Source of the DNA: Candidatus Omnitrophota bacterium
GTDB taxonomy: Bacteria > Omnitrophota > Gorgyraeia > Velamenicoccales > Velamenicoccaceae
NCBI GenBank assembly: GCA_020052645.1
Contig: JAGVOQ010000054.1
Span: forward strand, 1-33,911
Length of the DNA: 33,911 nucleotides
Direction of reading: 5' to 3'
Shown: positions 1-8,590 of the stretch, piece after piece
Position numbering within the stretch: the first letter of the stretch is position 1
Layout: each line of letters opens with the position of its first letter
Translations under genes and position numbers: made by a program
The notes under the pieces: generated by a model
What the model was told of the DNA's origin: nothing
Databases searched by the model: none
What the model saw: only the letters and a program-made list of their open reading frames with translations

Positions 1-40
1 AAGTTTATAACATAGAATAAACCAGTTGTCAACAAAAAGT

Positions 41-118
41 CAGGCATCGGGCATCAGGCAACAGGTATCGGCAAGAGGATGGTTTTTGCTGATCCCTGAT
101 CCCCGTTCCCTGTTCACT
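41..118. repeat. Heptad repeat block upstream of murJ
   Basis: There are two runs with a 7-nt period. Positions 41-75 read caggcat/cgggcat/caggcaa/caggtat/cggcaag and positions 91-118 read gatccct/gatcccc/gttccct/gttcact. They end 6 nt before the murJ ATG at 125. This is one of about ten such loci in the window, each with its own unit. Confidence 0.8.
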
Positions 119-124
119 GGAAAA

Positions 125-1699
125 ATGTCCGAACACAAAGCTATATTTAAGTCTGCTTCTATTATTAGCGCGTTCACCGTTGTTTCGCGCATCACGGGTT
201 TTATCCGCGATGTCTTAATCGCGAATCTTTTCGGGACTGGAGCTGCGGCGCAGGCTTTTTTTGTGGCTTTTAAAATTCCCAATGCTTTCCGCGATGTGAT
301 GGGAGAGGGCGCAGGGAATGCGGCTTTTGTGCCTGTTTTTTGCGAGACCATAGAGAAAAAAACCCGCGCTGAGTTTTTGAAACTGGTCAATAGCCTTTTA
401 TGGATGATGGTGGTTGTTTCTTCAACCTTCACACTTCTTGGTATTATTTTCTCTCCGGTCATTATTCATCTGGTTGCTCCGGGATTTTCCGCGGATATTG
501 AAAAATTCAATCTCGCCGTCAATTTAAACCGCTATCTGTTTCCTTATCTCGTCTTAATCACGATAAGCGCGTATCTCATGTCGGTTTCCAATGCTTTAAA
601 ATCTTTCGCCGTTCCGGCTTCTTCTTCTATCATTTTTAATATCGCTTTGATCATTGGGATTTATTTTATCATGAACGCTTCTTTGCCGAATCCCGTTTAT
701 GCGTTATGCGTTGCGACGCTTATTGCCGGTGTTATTCAGATATGCGTTCAGCTGCCGTCCCTTAGGCATATGGGGATTGATTTTAAAAAAGGGGGCTTTT
801 ATCCGAATCCTTTTAAGGAACCCGCTCTTCGACAAGTTGGCCGTCTTATTTTGCCGAGGCTTGCGGGCACGAGCATCTATCAGCTCAATCTTTTCGTGGA
901 TACTATTTTTGCGTCTTTGGCCATTTTTGTCGGGGATGGGGCGATTGCCGCTATTTATTATGCGAATCGGATCATTCAGCTCCCTTTCGCTATTTTTGGC
1001 GTGGCACTTTCTAATGCCGCGCTTCCGACGATGTCTGCTAATTCTGCCTGTGATGAAATAGAAAAGTTTAAAAAGACGCTCTTGTTTTGCTTAAAAAGCG
1101 TCTTTCTTGGGGTTTTCCCGGTGACCGTCGGCATACTTGTTCTTTCAGAACCTTTGGTGCGCGTGCTCTTTCAGCGCGGGAGTTTTGATGCCACCTCGAC
1201 TCATATCACGGCGCGCGCTGTCTTCTTTTTTGCTTTTGGTCTGGTTTCTTATGTGGGCGTCCGGTTTATGTCACACGGGTTTTACGCGCTTCAGGATACC
1301 CGTACGCCGGTGAAAACCTCAGGAGTCGGGTTGGTCTTAAATATTATCCTGAATTCTATTTTTATCATTATTTTAAAATTTGGTATCGCAGGGCTCGGGC
1401 TCGCCAGTTCTATTTCGGCGTCGGTTAATTTTTATCTTTTGTATCATGCGATGCGCCGACGCATCGATTTTAGATTTAACTCTGATTTTCGGCTCCTTAT
1501 CATAAAGTCTTCGTTGTCTTCTTTGGCTATGGGTGTTTTGATTTTTTCCATCTGGCAGCTGTGGGCGGGTGTTCATCCAACATTTTTGAAGTTCTTGGCG
1601 GTTGCTGGTCTGGGGGCTGGTAGTTATATGATTTTTTTGCGCCTGATGAAAGTCCGCGAGGTTGAGGATCTATCCGCATGGTTACGAAAGAAGCGATAA
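125..1699 (+). CDS. murJ: MurJ/MviN lipid II flippase
   Basis: This is a polytopic inner-membrane protein of the MOP superfamily that flips the peptidoglycan precursor lipid II. From ATG 125 the product has 524 residues, usual for MurJ, with many hydrophobic segments. The N-terminal signature SRITGFIRDVLIANLFG is present, as are the internal FRDVMGEGAGNAAFVPVF region and, in the second half, RVLFQRGSFD and SHGFYALQDTRTPV, all typical of the family. The frame stays open upstream to 26, but that stretch translates heptad repeat DNA and gives a non-membrane extension, so ATG 125 is preferred. No strong Shine-Dalgarno site precedes it. The 3' end overlaps uvrC by 22 nt, which suggests cotranscription. 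Family assignment is secure; the start is likely. Confidence 0.95.
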   Translation: MSEHKAIFKSASIISAFTVVSRITGFIRDVLIANLFGTGAAAQAFFVAFKIPNAFRDVMGEGAGNAAFVPVFCETIEKKTRAEFLKLVNSLLWMMVVVSSTFTLLGIIFSPVIIHLVAPGFSADIEKFNLAVNLNRYLFPYLVLITISAYLMSVSNALKSFAVPASSSIIFNIALIIGIYFIMNASLPNPVYALCVATLIAGVIQICVQLPSLRHMGIDFKKGGFYPNPFKEPALRQVGRLILPRLAGTSIYQLNLFVDTIFASLAIFVGDGAIAAIYYANRIIQLPFAIFGVALSNAALPTMSANSACDEIEKFKKTLLFCLKSVFLGVFPVTVGILVLSEPLVRVLFQRGSFDATSTHITARAVFFFAFGLVSYVGVRFMSHGFYALQDTRTPVKTSGVGLVLNIILNSIFIIILKFGIAGLGLASSISASVNFYLLYHAMRRRIDFRFNSDFRLLIIKSSLSSLAMGVLIFSIWQLWAGVHPTFLKFLAVAGLGAGSYMIFLRLMKVREVEDLSAWLRKKR

Positions 1700-2940
1700 A
1701 AAATTTTCCGGATTCATTCGGTGTTTATCTGATGTATGATTGTTCAGGGGCCGTGATCTATGTGGGCAAGGCCCTTTCTTTGAAAAAAAGGGTTTCGAAC
1801 TATTTTCTAAAAAATCAAGATTCTGTTAAGACGCAGATTTTAATGACCTGCGTTGCAAGGATCGCTTATCAAAAGACGCGGTCGGAATACGGCGCACTAC
1901 TCCTGGAAGCGAAGCTCATCCGTGAGCACAAGCCCCGTTTTAACATCTCTTTAAAAGATGACAAAAGTTTTCCCACTATCAAGATAACAAGAAGCGTGTT
2001 CCCCCGTGTTTTTATCGGCCGAAGGAAGAGGGGCGAAAAAAATATCGATTATTTTGGCCCCTATACGAGTGCAAAGCTTTTACGGCGGGCTTTAAATTTC
2101 TTAAGAAAAAGTTTTCCTTTTTGCAGCTGTAGTAAATTTCCGAAAAAAACCTGCCTGTATTATGATCTTCATCTCTGCCTGGGGCCATGTCAGGGCAAGG
2201 TGGGTGAGAAAGAATATATTGAAATGATCCGCACTTTAGAAGATTTTTTGATGAAGAAAGACATGGAATTGATTGAAGAGCTTTCGCTGGATATGCGAAG
2301 GTTCTCAGGATGCAAGCGATTTGAAGAGGCGGCACAAACACGGGACAAGCTGGAGGCCTTAAGTCTTCTGGCCTCAATTAAGAAAGCAGGCGCTTTCAAG
2401 CCTCGGCTCTATGAAACGGATTTTCAGGAATTAGGGTTGGCTAAGGTGCCCGAACGCATTGAAGCTTTTGATATTTCTAATATTGCCGCTCATCAGGCCG
2501 TTGGATCCATGGTTTCTTTTTATAAGGGTAAGCCGAATAAGTCTAATTACAGACGTTTTAAAATTAAGACCGTTTCTGAAATCGATGATTATGCTATGAT
2601 AGAAGAAATTGTCCGCCGCAGGGTTACGCGTTTGGTTAAAGAATCTGCTAGGATGCCGGATTTAATGGTGATCGATGGCGGCCGGGGGCATCTGGAGGCA
2701 GTCCGAAGTGTTTTAAGTGATTTAATGGTTGATGTTCCTGTGGTGGCGATCGCTAAAAATGAAGAATTGATTTATACCGTGGTGCGTCAGGAGCCATTTA
2801 GGTTTGATCGAAATTCTGAAGCGTTAAGATTGATTCAACGACTGCGTGATGAAGCGCATCGGTTCGCTTTGACATACCACAAGCTTCTGCGTAAAAAGAA
2901 TTTTTTTAAAAATGAAGAACGTTCATCTCACAAAATTTGA
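1678..2940 (+). CDS. uvrC: UvrC-like excinuclease subunit, short form without HhH domain
   Basis: UvrC makes both incisions during nucleotide excision repair with UvrA and UvrB. The 420-residue product carries a GIY-YIG nuclease domain (GVYLMY 15-20, IYVGK 27-31, R38, E77), a cysteine cluster at C149/C151, C159, C167 and C171 matching the iron-sulfur cysteines of UvrC, a UVR-like helical segment (about 195-235) and an RNase H-like endonuclease domain with D265, D333 and H394. It stops just after the DEAHRFALTYH motif. The C-terminal (HhH)2 DNA-binding domain of the roughly 600-residue family is absent. No frameshifted remainder follows, because the next gene starts inside its last 29 nt. ATG 1678 lies within murJ. 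The residues for both incisions are there; damage binding may differ from E. coli UvrC. Confidence 0.9.
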   Translation: MVTKEAIKNFPDSFGVYLMYDCSGAVIYVGKALSLKKRVSNYFLKNQDSVKTQILMTCVARIAYQKTRSEYGALLLEAKLIREHKPRFNISLKDDKSFPTIKITRSVFPRVFIGRRKRGEKNIDYFGPYTSAKLLRRALNFLRKSFPFCSCSKFPKKTCLYYDLHLCLGPCQGKVGEKEYIEMIRTLEDFLMKKDMELIEELSLDMRRFSGCKRFEEAAQTRDKLEALSLLASIKKAGAFKPRLYETDFQELGLAKVPERIEAFDISNIAAHQAVGSMVSFYKGKPNKSNYRRFKIKTVSEIDDYAMIEEIVRRRVTRLVKESARMPDLMVIDGGRGHLEAVRSVLSDLMVDVPVVAIAKNEELIYTVVRQEPFRFDRNSEALRLIQRLRDEAHRFALTYHKLLRKKNFFKNEERSSHKI

Positions 2941-3259
2941 AAAGTCTGTGTATCGTGCCGTGATGGAGATTCCTTTGGGCGAGACGCGCACGTATCAGTG
3001 GGTGGCGCAAAGAATCGGTAATCACAAAAGCGCGCGTGCCGTGGGTAATGCTTTAAATAAAAATCCTTTCGCGCCGTATATCCCTTGTCACCGCGTGATC
3101 GCTTCTTGCGGAACACTTGGAGGATATCGGGGCGGATTGAAGAAGAAAGCGGAACTTTTGAAGAAAGAACGGTCGTATCTTTCGTTTCACGTTGTACGTA
3201 GCACGTATCACGCCAAAAAGAGAAAACGTTTTTTTGAGATTTTAAGACGTGGGACTTGA
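2912..3259 (+). CDS. Methylated-DNA cysteine methyltransferase domain protein (Ogt/MGMT or ATL-like)
   Basis: This small protein of 115 residues holds the DNA-binding and active-site domain of O6-alkylguanine-DNA alkyltransferases. The motif PCHRV with alkyl-acceptor Cys59 is intact, and GETRTYQWVA, RAVGNALNKNP and GGYRGGLKKKAELL match the winged-helix part. The N-terminal ribonuclease-like domain of full-length Ogt is missing. PCHR argues for a true alkyl acceptor rather than an alkyltransferase-like protein, where the Cys is replaced. ATG 2912 overlaps the uvrC end by 29 nt, so two repair genes are coupled. The last 25 or so residues after KKERSYL come from a heptad repeat run at 3183-3217 and look like a non-native extension up to the TGA at 3257. 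Confidence 0.88.
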   Translation: MKNVHLTKFEKSVYRAVMEIPLGETRTYQWVAQRIGNHKSARAVGNALNKNPFAPYIPCHRVIASCGTLGGYRGGLKKKAELLKKERSYLSFHVVRSTYHAKKRKRFFEILRRGT

Positions 3260-3277
3260 GACGTGTGACGTGAGACA
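3183..3277. repeat. Heptad repeats spanning the 3' end of the MGMT gene and the pilT leader
   Basis: Block one, 3183-3210, reads cgtttca/cgttgta/cgtagca/cgtatca and lies inside the coding sequence of the upstream gene. Block two, 3243-3277, reads taagacg/tgggact/tgagacg/tgtgacg/tgagaca and contains the stop codon of that gene. The two blocks are roughly reverse complements in character (cacgt versus acgtg), so the transcript could fold back on itself. The pilT Shine-Dalgarno site follows directly. Confidence 0.8.
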
Positions 3278-3297
3278 AATTTTAACAAGGAGAGATA

Positions 3298-4374
3298 ATG
3301 AAAATCAGAGATGTTTTGAGGATTGCGTGTGAGCGTGACGCTTCAGATCTTTTCATAAAAGTCGATAACGTTCCTTATTTGCGTGTTTACGGCGAATTGA
3401 TCCCATTGAATGATTTTTCGCGCCTGACTGCTTCTGACCTTGAAAGAATTATCGCTGAGATTACAGATACTATACATGCCAAGATGTTTAAAGATTCTTT
3501 TGATACTGATTTTGCCATGGACGTGGAAGATCTAGACAGATTTCGTGTGAGCATTTTTAATCAGCGCGGTGTTCCTTCGATCGTTATGCGCCGTATTAAG
3601 AAGAATGTGCCGGATTTCAAGGCCTTGAATCTTCCTGAAGAAGTTTTAAAATCACTGGCCACCGAACGCCGCGGAGTGATTTTATTGACAGGGCCTGCGG
3701 GAAGCGGAAAGTCGACGACGATCGCCAGCATGATCGACCACATGAATAATACTCAGGCGCGGCATATTCTGACTGTTGAAGATCCTATCGAATTTACCTT
3801 TGTCGATAAAAAGAGCGTAATCAATCAGCGGGAACTGGATATCGACGTGAGTTCTTACGTAAAAGCTTTGCGGCAGGTTACGCTTCAGAGCCCGGATGTG
3901 ATTTTCATTGGCACGATCAGAGATCAGGATACGATGTTCGCTGTTTTGAATGCCGCTGAAATGGGGATCCTGGTTTTAAGTACCATCCATACGGTTAATT
4001 GCGCGCAAACAATCCAAAGAATCATTAATTTCTTTCCACCTCATCAGCACTCTGAAATTCGCATGCAATTGTCTGTCTTGCTCAAGGGTGTTGTGTCTTT
4101 GAGGCTTGTGCCTAATAAAGATGGGTCCGGCCGCTTGCCGGCTTATGAGACCATGACATTGACGCCGACCATCAGTCGTTTGATTCGTGAAGGGTCCTTA
4201 GGTGAAATCCCGCGTTTCTTGGAAGAAGGGGCGCTTTTTGGCATGGGTAGTTTTAAACAGAATCTTGCCAAACTGGTGAAGGAAGACAAGATTTCTACAG
4301 AAGAAGCCTTAAAATTTGCTGACAACAAGGAAGACCTCGAGCTTGAGATCAAAGGCATTAAAAGGTTGATGTAA
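3298..4374 (+). CDS. PilT/PilU-family type IV pilus retraction ATPase
   Basis: This is a cytoplasmic hexameric motor ATPase of the type II/IV secretion family, expected to drive pilus retraction. Its 358 residues match PilT in length. Walker A is GPAGSGKST (132-140), the Asp box is TVEDPIEF (159-166), and the His box STIHTVNCAQTIQRIINFFPP ends in HQHSEIRMQLS, typical of PilT. The Walker B region reads DVIFIGTIRD, with Thr206 where the family has a catalytic Glu (GE[ML]RD), and the preceding AL..AL[RE]..PD segment is also altered (LRQVTLQSPD). It may therefore be a weak or inactive paralogue such as a PilU-like partner. No other pilus genes are in the window. The SD is aaggagag at 3287-3294, just before ATG 3298. 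Confidence 0.9.
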   Translation: MKIRDVLRIACERDASDLFIKVDNVPYLRVYGELIPLNDFSRLTASDLERIIAEITDTIHAKMFKDSFDTDFAMDVEDLDRFRVSIFNQRGVPSIVMRRIKKNVPDFKALNLPEEVLKSLATERRGVILLTGPAGSGKSTTIASMIDHMNNTQARHILTVEDPIEFTFVDKKSVINQRELDIDVSSYVKALRQVTLQSPDVIFIGTIRDQDTMFAVLNAAEMGILVLSTIHTVNCAQTIQRIINFFPPHQHSEIRMQLSVLLKGVVSLRLVPNKDGSGRLPAYETMTLTPTISRLIREGSLGEIPRFLEEGALFGMGSFKQNLAKLVKEDKISTEEALKFADNKEDLELEIKGIKRLM

Positions 4375-4396
4375 AGCGAGATATGGTTTATAATTT

Positions 4397-4431
4397 CAGG
4401 GATCTGGGAACGGGTAACGGGCAACGGTAAG
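4397..4431. repeat. Heptad repeat block downstream of pilT
   Basis: Five units with a 7-nt period lie in the gap between the pilT-like gene and prfB: cagggat/ctgggaa/cgggtaa/cgggcaa/cggtaag. Confidence 0.78.
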
Positions 4432-4477
4432 AACAAAAAAGTTTTCTGATGCCTCAATCATCTTAAAACAATTTTTA

Positions 4478-4512
4478 CTATCGGCTATAGTCTATTGACT
4501 ATAGACTTATTA
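4478..4512. repeat. Heptad repeats with a fold-back at the prfB start
   Basis: Five 7-nt units (ctatcgg/ctatagt/ctattga/ctataga/cttatta) run in register up to the A of the prfB ATG at 4512. Within them CTATAGTC (4485-4492) and GACTATAG (4497-4504) form a perfect 8-bp inverted repeat with a TATT loop. The hairpin sits where a ribosome binding site would be, and no Shine-Dalgarno sequence is visible. The same units recur at 14400-14486. Confidence 0.78.
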
Positions 4513-5616
4513 TGCGAGACGAAATCGAATCAAAAATCAAAGAAGTTATTGATGTACTTGAAAGACTCCGGGGGTATCTTTGACATCGACCATAAAGATG
4601 AAGAGATAGCCCTTTTACAATCCAAGATGTCTGAAGAAGGGTTTTGGCAGGATCCTCCAAGTGCTAACCAGATCGTCCGGAAGCTTAAATCTTTAAAAAA
4701 TATTTCTGAACCTTGGCATAAACATGAACTCAGGATTAAGGAAATAAGTGAGTTCTTTGGTCTTTCTGAGGGAGAAGATGAACACTTTCTTCATTCTCTT
4801 AAAAACGATTTGGATGTTTTAAATCAGGAATTGCAAACCCTGGAATTTTATACGCTTTTTTCCGATGAGTTTGACAAGAACAACGCTATTCTTAGCATTA
4901 ACTCGGGTGCCGGCGGGACAGAATCCTGTGATTGGGTTTCGATGATTTTAAGAATGTATGGACGCTGGGCCCAGAATCATCAGTTTAGCGTGACGGTGAC
5001 GGATGTTCTTGATGGTGAAGAGGCGGGCATAAAAAATGTGACCGCTATTATCAAGGGAGATTATGCGTATGGGTATCTGCGCGCTGAGATCGGTGTTCAT
5101 CGGTTGGTGAGGATCTCTCCGTTTGACGCGAATAAGCGCCGGCATACGTCTTTTGCTTCTGTGGATGTTATCCCTGAGGTTGAAGACGATATAGAAATCG
5201 ACATTAAACCAGATGACTTGAAAATAGATCTCTATCGCGCCGGAGGCAAGGGTGGACAGCACGTCAACACTACGGATTCAGCGGTGAGGATCACGCATTT
5301 ACCGACAGGGATTGTGGTTCAGTGCCAGAATGAGCGTTCGCAATACCAAAACAAACAGGTGGCGATGAACGTTTTGAAATCTAAGCTTTATGGGCTTCAA
5401 CTTAAAGAACAGGAAGATAAGGTTTCTCAGGAATATGATAAAAAACAAAGGATTGAATGGGGTTCGCAGATCCGTTCGTATGTTTTGCATCCGTACAATC
5501 TCGTTAAGGACCATCGTACGGATTTTGAAACGGGCGATGCCAATGGCGTCTTGGACGGTAAATTAGATTCATTCATGGAAGCTTATTTACGATTAATAAA
5601 AGGACAGCATGATTAA
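4512..5616 (+). CDS. prfB: Peptide chain release factor 2, expressed by programmed +1 frameshift
   Basis: RF2 terminates translation at UGA and UAA. The gene starts at ATG 4512 and reads 23 codons to an in-frame TGA at 4581-4583. Ribosomes must slip +1 on CTT at that point to continue from GAC 4582 to the TAA at 5614-5616, giving about 367 residues. The slip site GGGGGTATCTTTGAC at 4570-4584 is identical to the classic E. coli prfB site over these 15 bases, with the internal SD-like run GGGGG and UGA followed by C. The downstream frame has RF2 features: the SPF stop-codon recognition tripeptide in [15 protein letters not shown] and the GGQ hydrolysis motif in [12 protein letters not shown]. 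Reading the second frame alone from 4495 gives an unrelated N-terminus. The last 8 nt overlap secA. Confidence 0.95.
4570..4584 (+). promoter_or_regulatory. prfB programmed +1 frameshift signal
   Basis: The signal consists of SD-like GGGGG, then TAT, the slippery CTT codon and an in-frame TGA followed by C. In known systems a shortage of RF2 slows termination at UGA and favours the shift, so the factor autoregulates its own synthesis. The reading frame changes here from 4512 to 4582 phase. Confidence 0.93.
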
Positions 5617-8461
5617 TTTTATTTTCAATAAGGTTTTAGGGACTCAAAACGAGCGCACGCTTAAAGAATTGAAACCTCTCGTCGCTCAAATTTTGAGCTT
5701 TGAGCCTAGCCTTGAAAAAATCTCCGATAAAGATTTGAATGCCAAGACGGCGTATTTGAGAGAGAAGATCGAGACCCTTTTGAAAGCGAACGGTTATTAT
5801 GACGAGGAGTCAAGCGTAGAAATCAAAAAGGATTGCACTCAGCGCGCGCTTAATGAAGTTTTACCTGAAGCGTTCGCGGTCGTACGGGAAGTTTCCCGTC
5901 GCACGATAGGCCTGCGTCATTTTGATGTGCAGATGATCGGCGGTATCGTGTTGCATCGTGGCGGGATCGCCGAAATGGCGACAGGAGAAGGAAAGACGCT
6001 GGTCGCGACATTGCCGGTATATTTAAACGCCCTTTTAGGCAGGGGTGTCCATGTCGTGACGGTGAATGATTATTTGGCCAAACGCGACCGCGAATGGATG
6101 GGGCCTATTTATGAATTTTTGGGGTTGTCCGTTGGCGTTATTCAGAATGACATGGAGTTTGAAGATAAAATACACGCGTATCGGTGTGATATCACGTATG
6201 GAACGAACAATGAATTCGGTTTTGACTATTTACGCGACAATATGGTGGTGGATAAAACTCAGATGGTGCAGCGGCCTTTAGAATATGCTATTGTCGACGA
6301 GGTTGATTCAATTTTGATCGATGAGGCCAGGACGCCTTTGATCATTTCAGGCCCTACGGAGGAGAAAGTTGATAAATATTACACGATCAATAAGATCATT
6401 CCTAAATTAAAACGTCGTATCATTTTGGAGAAGGATGAGATTGAGGCGAAACATAAGGGAGAAGACTTATCGACGGGATTTGATGCGGTGGTGGATGAGA
6501 AGAATCATACCGTGAACTTGACCGAACAGGGCATTACCAAATGCGAAGAATTATTAGGCTTAAAAAGCCTTTATGATGACCTCTCCGGTGAATGGGCTCA
6601 TCATATTTTACAGGCTATTAAAGCCCACGATTTGTTTGAGCGCGACGTCGAATATGTTATTAAGGATGGCAAGGTTATTATCGTTGATGAATTTACGGGT
6701 CGGCTCATGCCGGGGCGCCGTTGGTCCGACGGGATGCATCAGGCGGTTGAAGCTAAGGAAAACCTTCGCATCGAGCAGGAGAACCAGACGCTGGCCACGA
6801 TCACGCTGCAGAATTATTTCAGGATTTATAATAAACTTGCCGGCATGACGGGTACGGCTTTTACTGAAGCCAATGAGTTTAAGCAAATTTATAAATTAGA
6901 TGTTGTCGTGATCCCGACCAATCAGCCTATGGCGCGGTCAAATTTCGCGGATTCTATTTTTAAAACTAAAAAGGAAAAGTATAAGGCTGTCGTCGAAGAA
7001 ATTAAAGAATGCTATGAAAAAGGACGGCCGGTCTTGGTGGGAACGATTTCAATCGAGAAATCCGAAGTCTTAAGCGCCATGCTTAAACAGTGTGGCGTTC
7101 CGCACAATGTCTTAAATGCAAAATATCACGAGATGGAAGCCCATATCGTGGCCCAGGCTGGTCGTTACAAGGGCGTAACCATCGCGACTAATATGGCGGG
7201 TCGCGGCACGGATATTCTTTTAGGTGGTAATCCTGAGTTTATGATTAGAAATATCATGGCCGCTAAAAAAATCGACGCTACTTGCGATGAATACAAACAA
7301 GAATATCAGAAATTATTGGGTCAATTAAAAGAAGAGGCAAAGAGAGAACATGAGAAGGTGGTGGAGGCTGGAGGCCTTCATGTTATTGGCACCGAACGTC
7401 ATGAAGCCCGTCGTATTGATAATCAGCTCCGCGGCCGTTCCGGTCGTCAAGGAGATCCGGGGTCATCGAGATTCTACGTCTCTTTAGAGGACGATCTGAT
7501 GCGTCTTTTCGGTTCTGACAAACTTGTGGGCGTTATGGACAGGTTCGGGATGGAAGAAGATATGGTCATCGAACATCCTTGGGTGTCGCATTCGATTGAG
7601 ACAGCGCAAAAGCGGGTGGAGTCGTATAACTTTGAAATACGCAAACATCTTTTGGAATACGATGATGTGATGAATAAACAAAGAGAAGTCATTTATGCCG
7701 AGCGCCGTATGATTTTAGAAGGGGAAAATCTCAAAAACTATCTTTATGATATGCTCGATGAAGTTTTACCGGCGGCGGTGGATATATATTTGTCTAAAGA
7801 TGTTGTCTCTGAGGATTGGAATTGGGCGGGTTTTGAAAGTTGGATCAAGCAAAGATTCGGCGTGGCGTTTGAAATAAATAAAGAAGAATTGTCGGCATTA
7901 ACTCAAGATGAGATTAAGGAAAAATTAAGAGAAAAAGCTCGAATCTTTTATGAAGATAAGGAATTAAAGGTGGGGGCGATGCCGATGCGCTCTATGGAGC
8001 GGATGGTGATGCTTCATGTGATTGATAGCCGTTGGAAAGACCATCTTTATTCCATGGATATTTTAAAAGAAGGCATAGGCCTGCGTGCGTACGCGGCGCG
8101 CGATCCTTTGATCGAATATCAACGTGAAGCCTATAATATGTTTTCCGAAATGATGGAGAGGATCAAGGATGAAGTGGTTGAATTGATCTTTAGAATTCAG
8201 ATGGTTGAGGAAAAACCGATGAAGGGTGTTTTTAGCGCTCTTCCACAAAAGATGGAACATAAAGAATTCAGCGGTCTTTCCAGAGAGACGGCCCGTCGGA
8301 TGACGCAAGAGCTCGCGTCGCAAAACGCGGCATCCGAAGATGAGCCTGTCGAAGTTTTAGAGAAATCGGAACCTGTGCGTCATCAAGGCCCCAAGGTGGG
8401 CCGTAATGATCCATGTCCGTGCGGCAGCGGAAAAAAATATAAAAAATGCTGCGGACAATAG
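5609..8461 (+). CDS. secA: SecA preprotein translocase ATPase
   Basis: SecA is the ATP-driven motor that pushes preproteins through SecYEG. The 950-residue product has Walker A in MATGEGKT (123-130), Walker B in [19 protein letters not shown], the motif [14 protein letters not shown], then [25 protein letters not shown] in two stretches, a helical scaffold domain and a C-terminal SEC-C zinc motif ([13 protein letters not shown]) that binds SecB or ribosomes in known proteins. ATG 5609 overlaps the prfB stop in ATGATTAA, so the two are translationally coupled; the prfB-secA pair occurs in other bacteria. The stop codon is embedded in a 21-bp perfect hairpin. Length and motifs are complete. Confidence 0.98.
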   Translation: MINFIFNKVLGTQNERTLKELKPLVAQILSFEPSLEKISDKDLNAKTAYLREKIETLLKANGYYDEESSVEIKKDCTQRALNEVLPEAFAVVREVSRRTIGLRHFDVQMIGGIVLHRGGIAEMATGEGKTLVATLPVYLNALLGRGVHVVTVNDYLAKRDREWMGPIYEFLGLSVGVIQNDMEFEDKIHAYRCDITYGTNNEFGFDYLRDNMVVDKTQMVQRPLEYAIVDEVDSILIDEARTPLIISGPTEEKVDKYYTINKIIPKLKRRIILEKDEIEAKHKGEDLSTGFDAVVDEKNHTVNLTEQGITKCEELLGLKSLYDDLSGEWAHHILQAIKAHDLFERDVEYVIKDGKVIIVDEFTGRLMPGRRWSDGMHQAVEAKENLRIEQENQTLATITLQNYFRIYNKLAGMTGTAFTEANEFKQIYKLDVVVIPTNQPMARSNFADSIFKTKKEKYKAVVEEIKECYEKGRPVLVGTISIEKSEVLSAMLKQCGVPHNVLNAKYHEMEAHIVAQAGRYKGVTIATNMAGRGTDILLGGNPEFMIRNIMAAKKIDATCDEYKQEYQKLLGQLKEEAKREHEKVVEAGGLHVIGTERHEARRIDNQLRGRSGRQGDPGSSRFYVSLEDDLMRLFGSDKLVGVMDRFGMEEDMVIEHPWVSHSIETAQKRVESYNFEIRKHLLEYDDVMNKQREVIYAERRMILEGENLKNYLYDMLDEVLPAAVDIYLSKDVVSEDWNWAGFESWIKQRFGVAFEINKEELSALTQDEIKEKLREKARIFYEDKELKVGAMPMRSMERMVMLHVIDSRWKDHLYSMDILKEGIGLRAYAARDPLIEYQREAYNMFSEMMERIKDEVVELIFRIQMVEEKPMKGVFSALPQKMEHKEFSGLSRETARRMTQELASQNAASEDEPVEVLEKSEPVRHQGPKVGRNDPCPCGSGKKYKKCCGQ

Positions 8462-8498
8462 ATATTTTTTACGCAAAGCGTAAAAAATATCTATTGTC
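8454..8498 (+). terminator. 21-bp perfect hairpin overlapping the secA stop
   Basis: The arms 8454-8474 and 8478-8498 are perfect complements around an AAA loop, and the secA stop codon (8459-8461) lies in the left arm. The stem holds an A/T run (attttttacgc). No clean U tract follows, so it may be a bidirectional terminator, an mRNA-end stabiliser or simply a palindromic insertion. Confidence 0.6.
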
Positions 8499-8503
8499 AG
8501 TTA

Positions 8504-8582
8504 TCGAGTTAGCCAGTTTAACGAGTTGTACGAGTTAAAAAATTTAAACTCGTACAACTCGTGGAACTCGTTCAACTCGTAA
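8504..8582. repeat. 9-nt period repeats forming a 16-bp hairpin before lnt
   Basis: Units of about 9 nt (gagttgtac, gagttaaaa, then aactcgtac/aactcgtgg/aactcgttc/aactcgtaa) form two inverted halves. Arms 8521-8536 and 8547-8562 pair perfectly over 16 bp. The repeats end about 8 nt before the lnt ATG. A short relative of the same unit is found at 24524-24549. Confidence 0.8.
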
Positions 8583-8590
8583 AACTATCC

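Noticed and set aside
26-124. N-terminal extension of MurJ upstream of ATG 125
   Set aside because: It translates heptad repeat DNA, has no family match and no SD; ATG 125 gives a standard MurJ start.
4495-4581. Single-frame start of RF2 at 4495
   Set aside because: The start lies in repeat DNA and gives a foreign N-terminus; the classic frameshift site explains the gene with a normal start at 4512.
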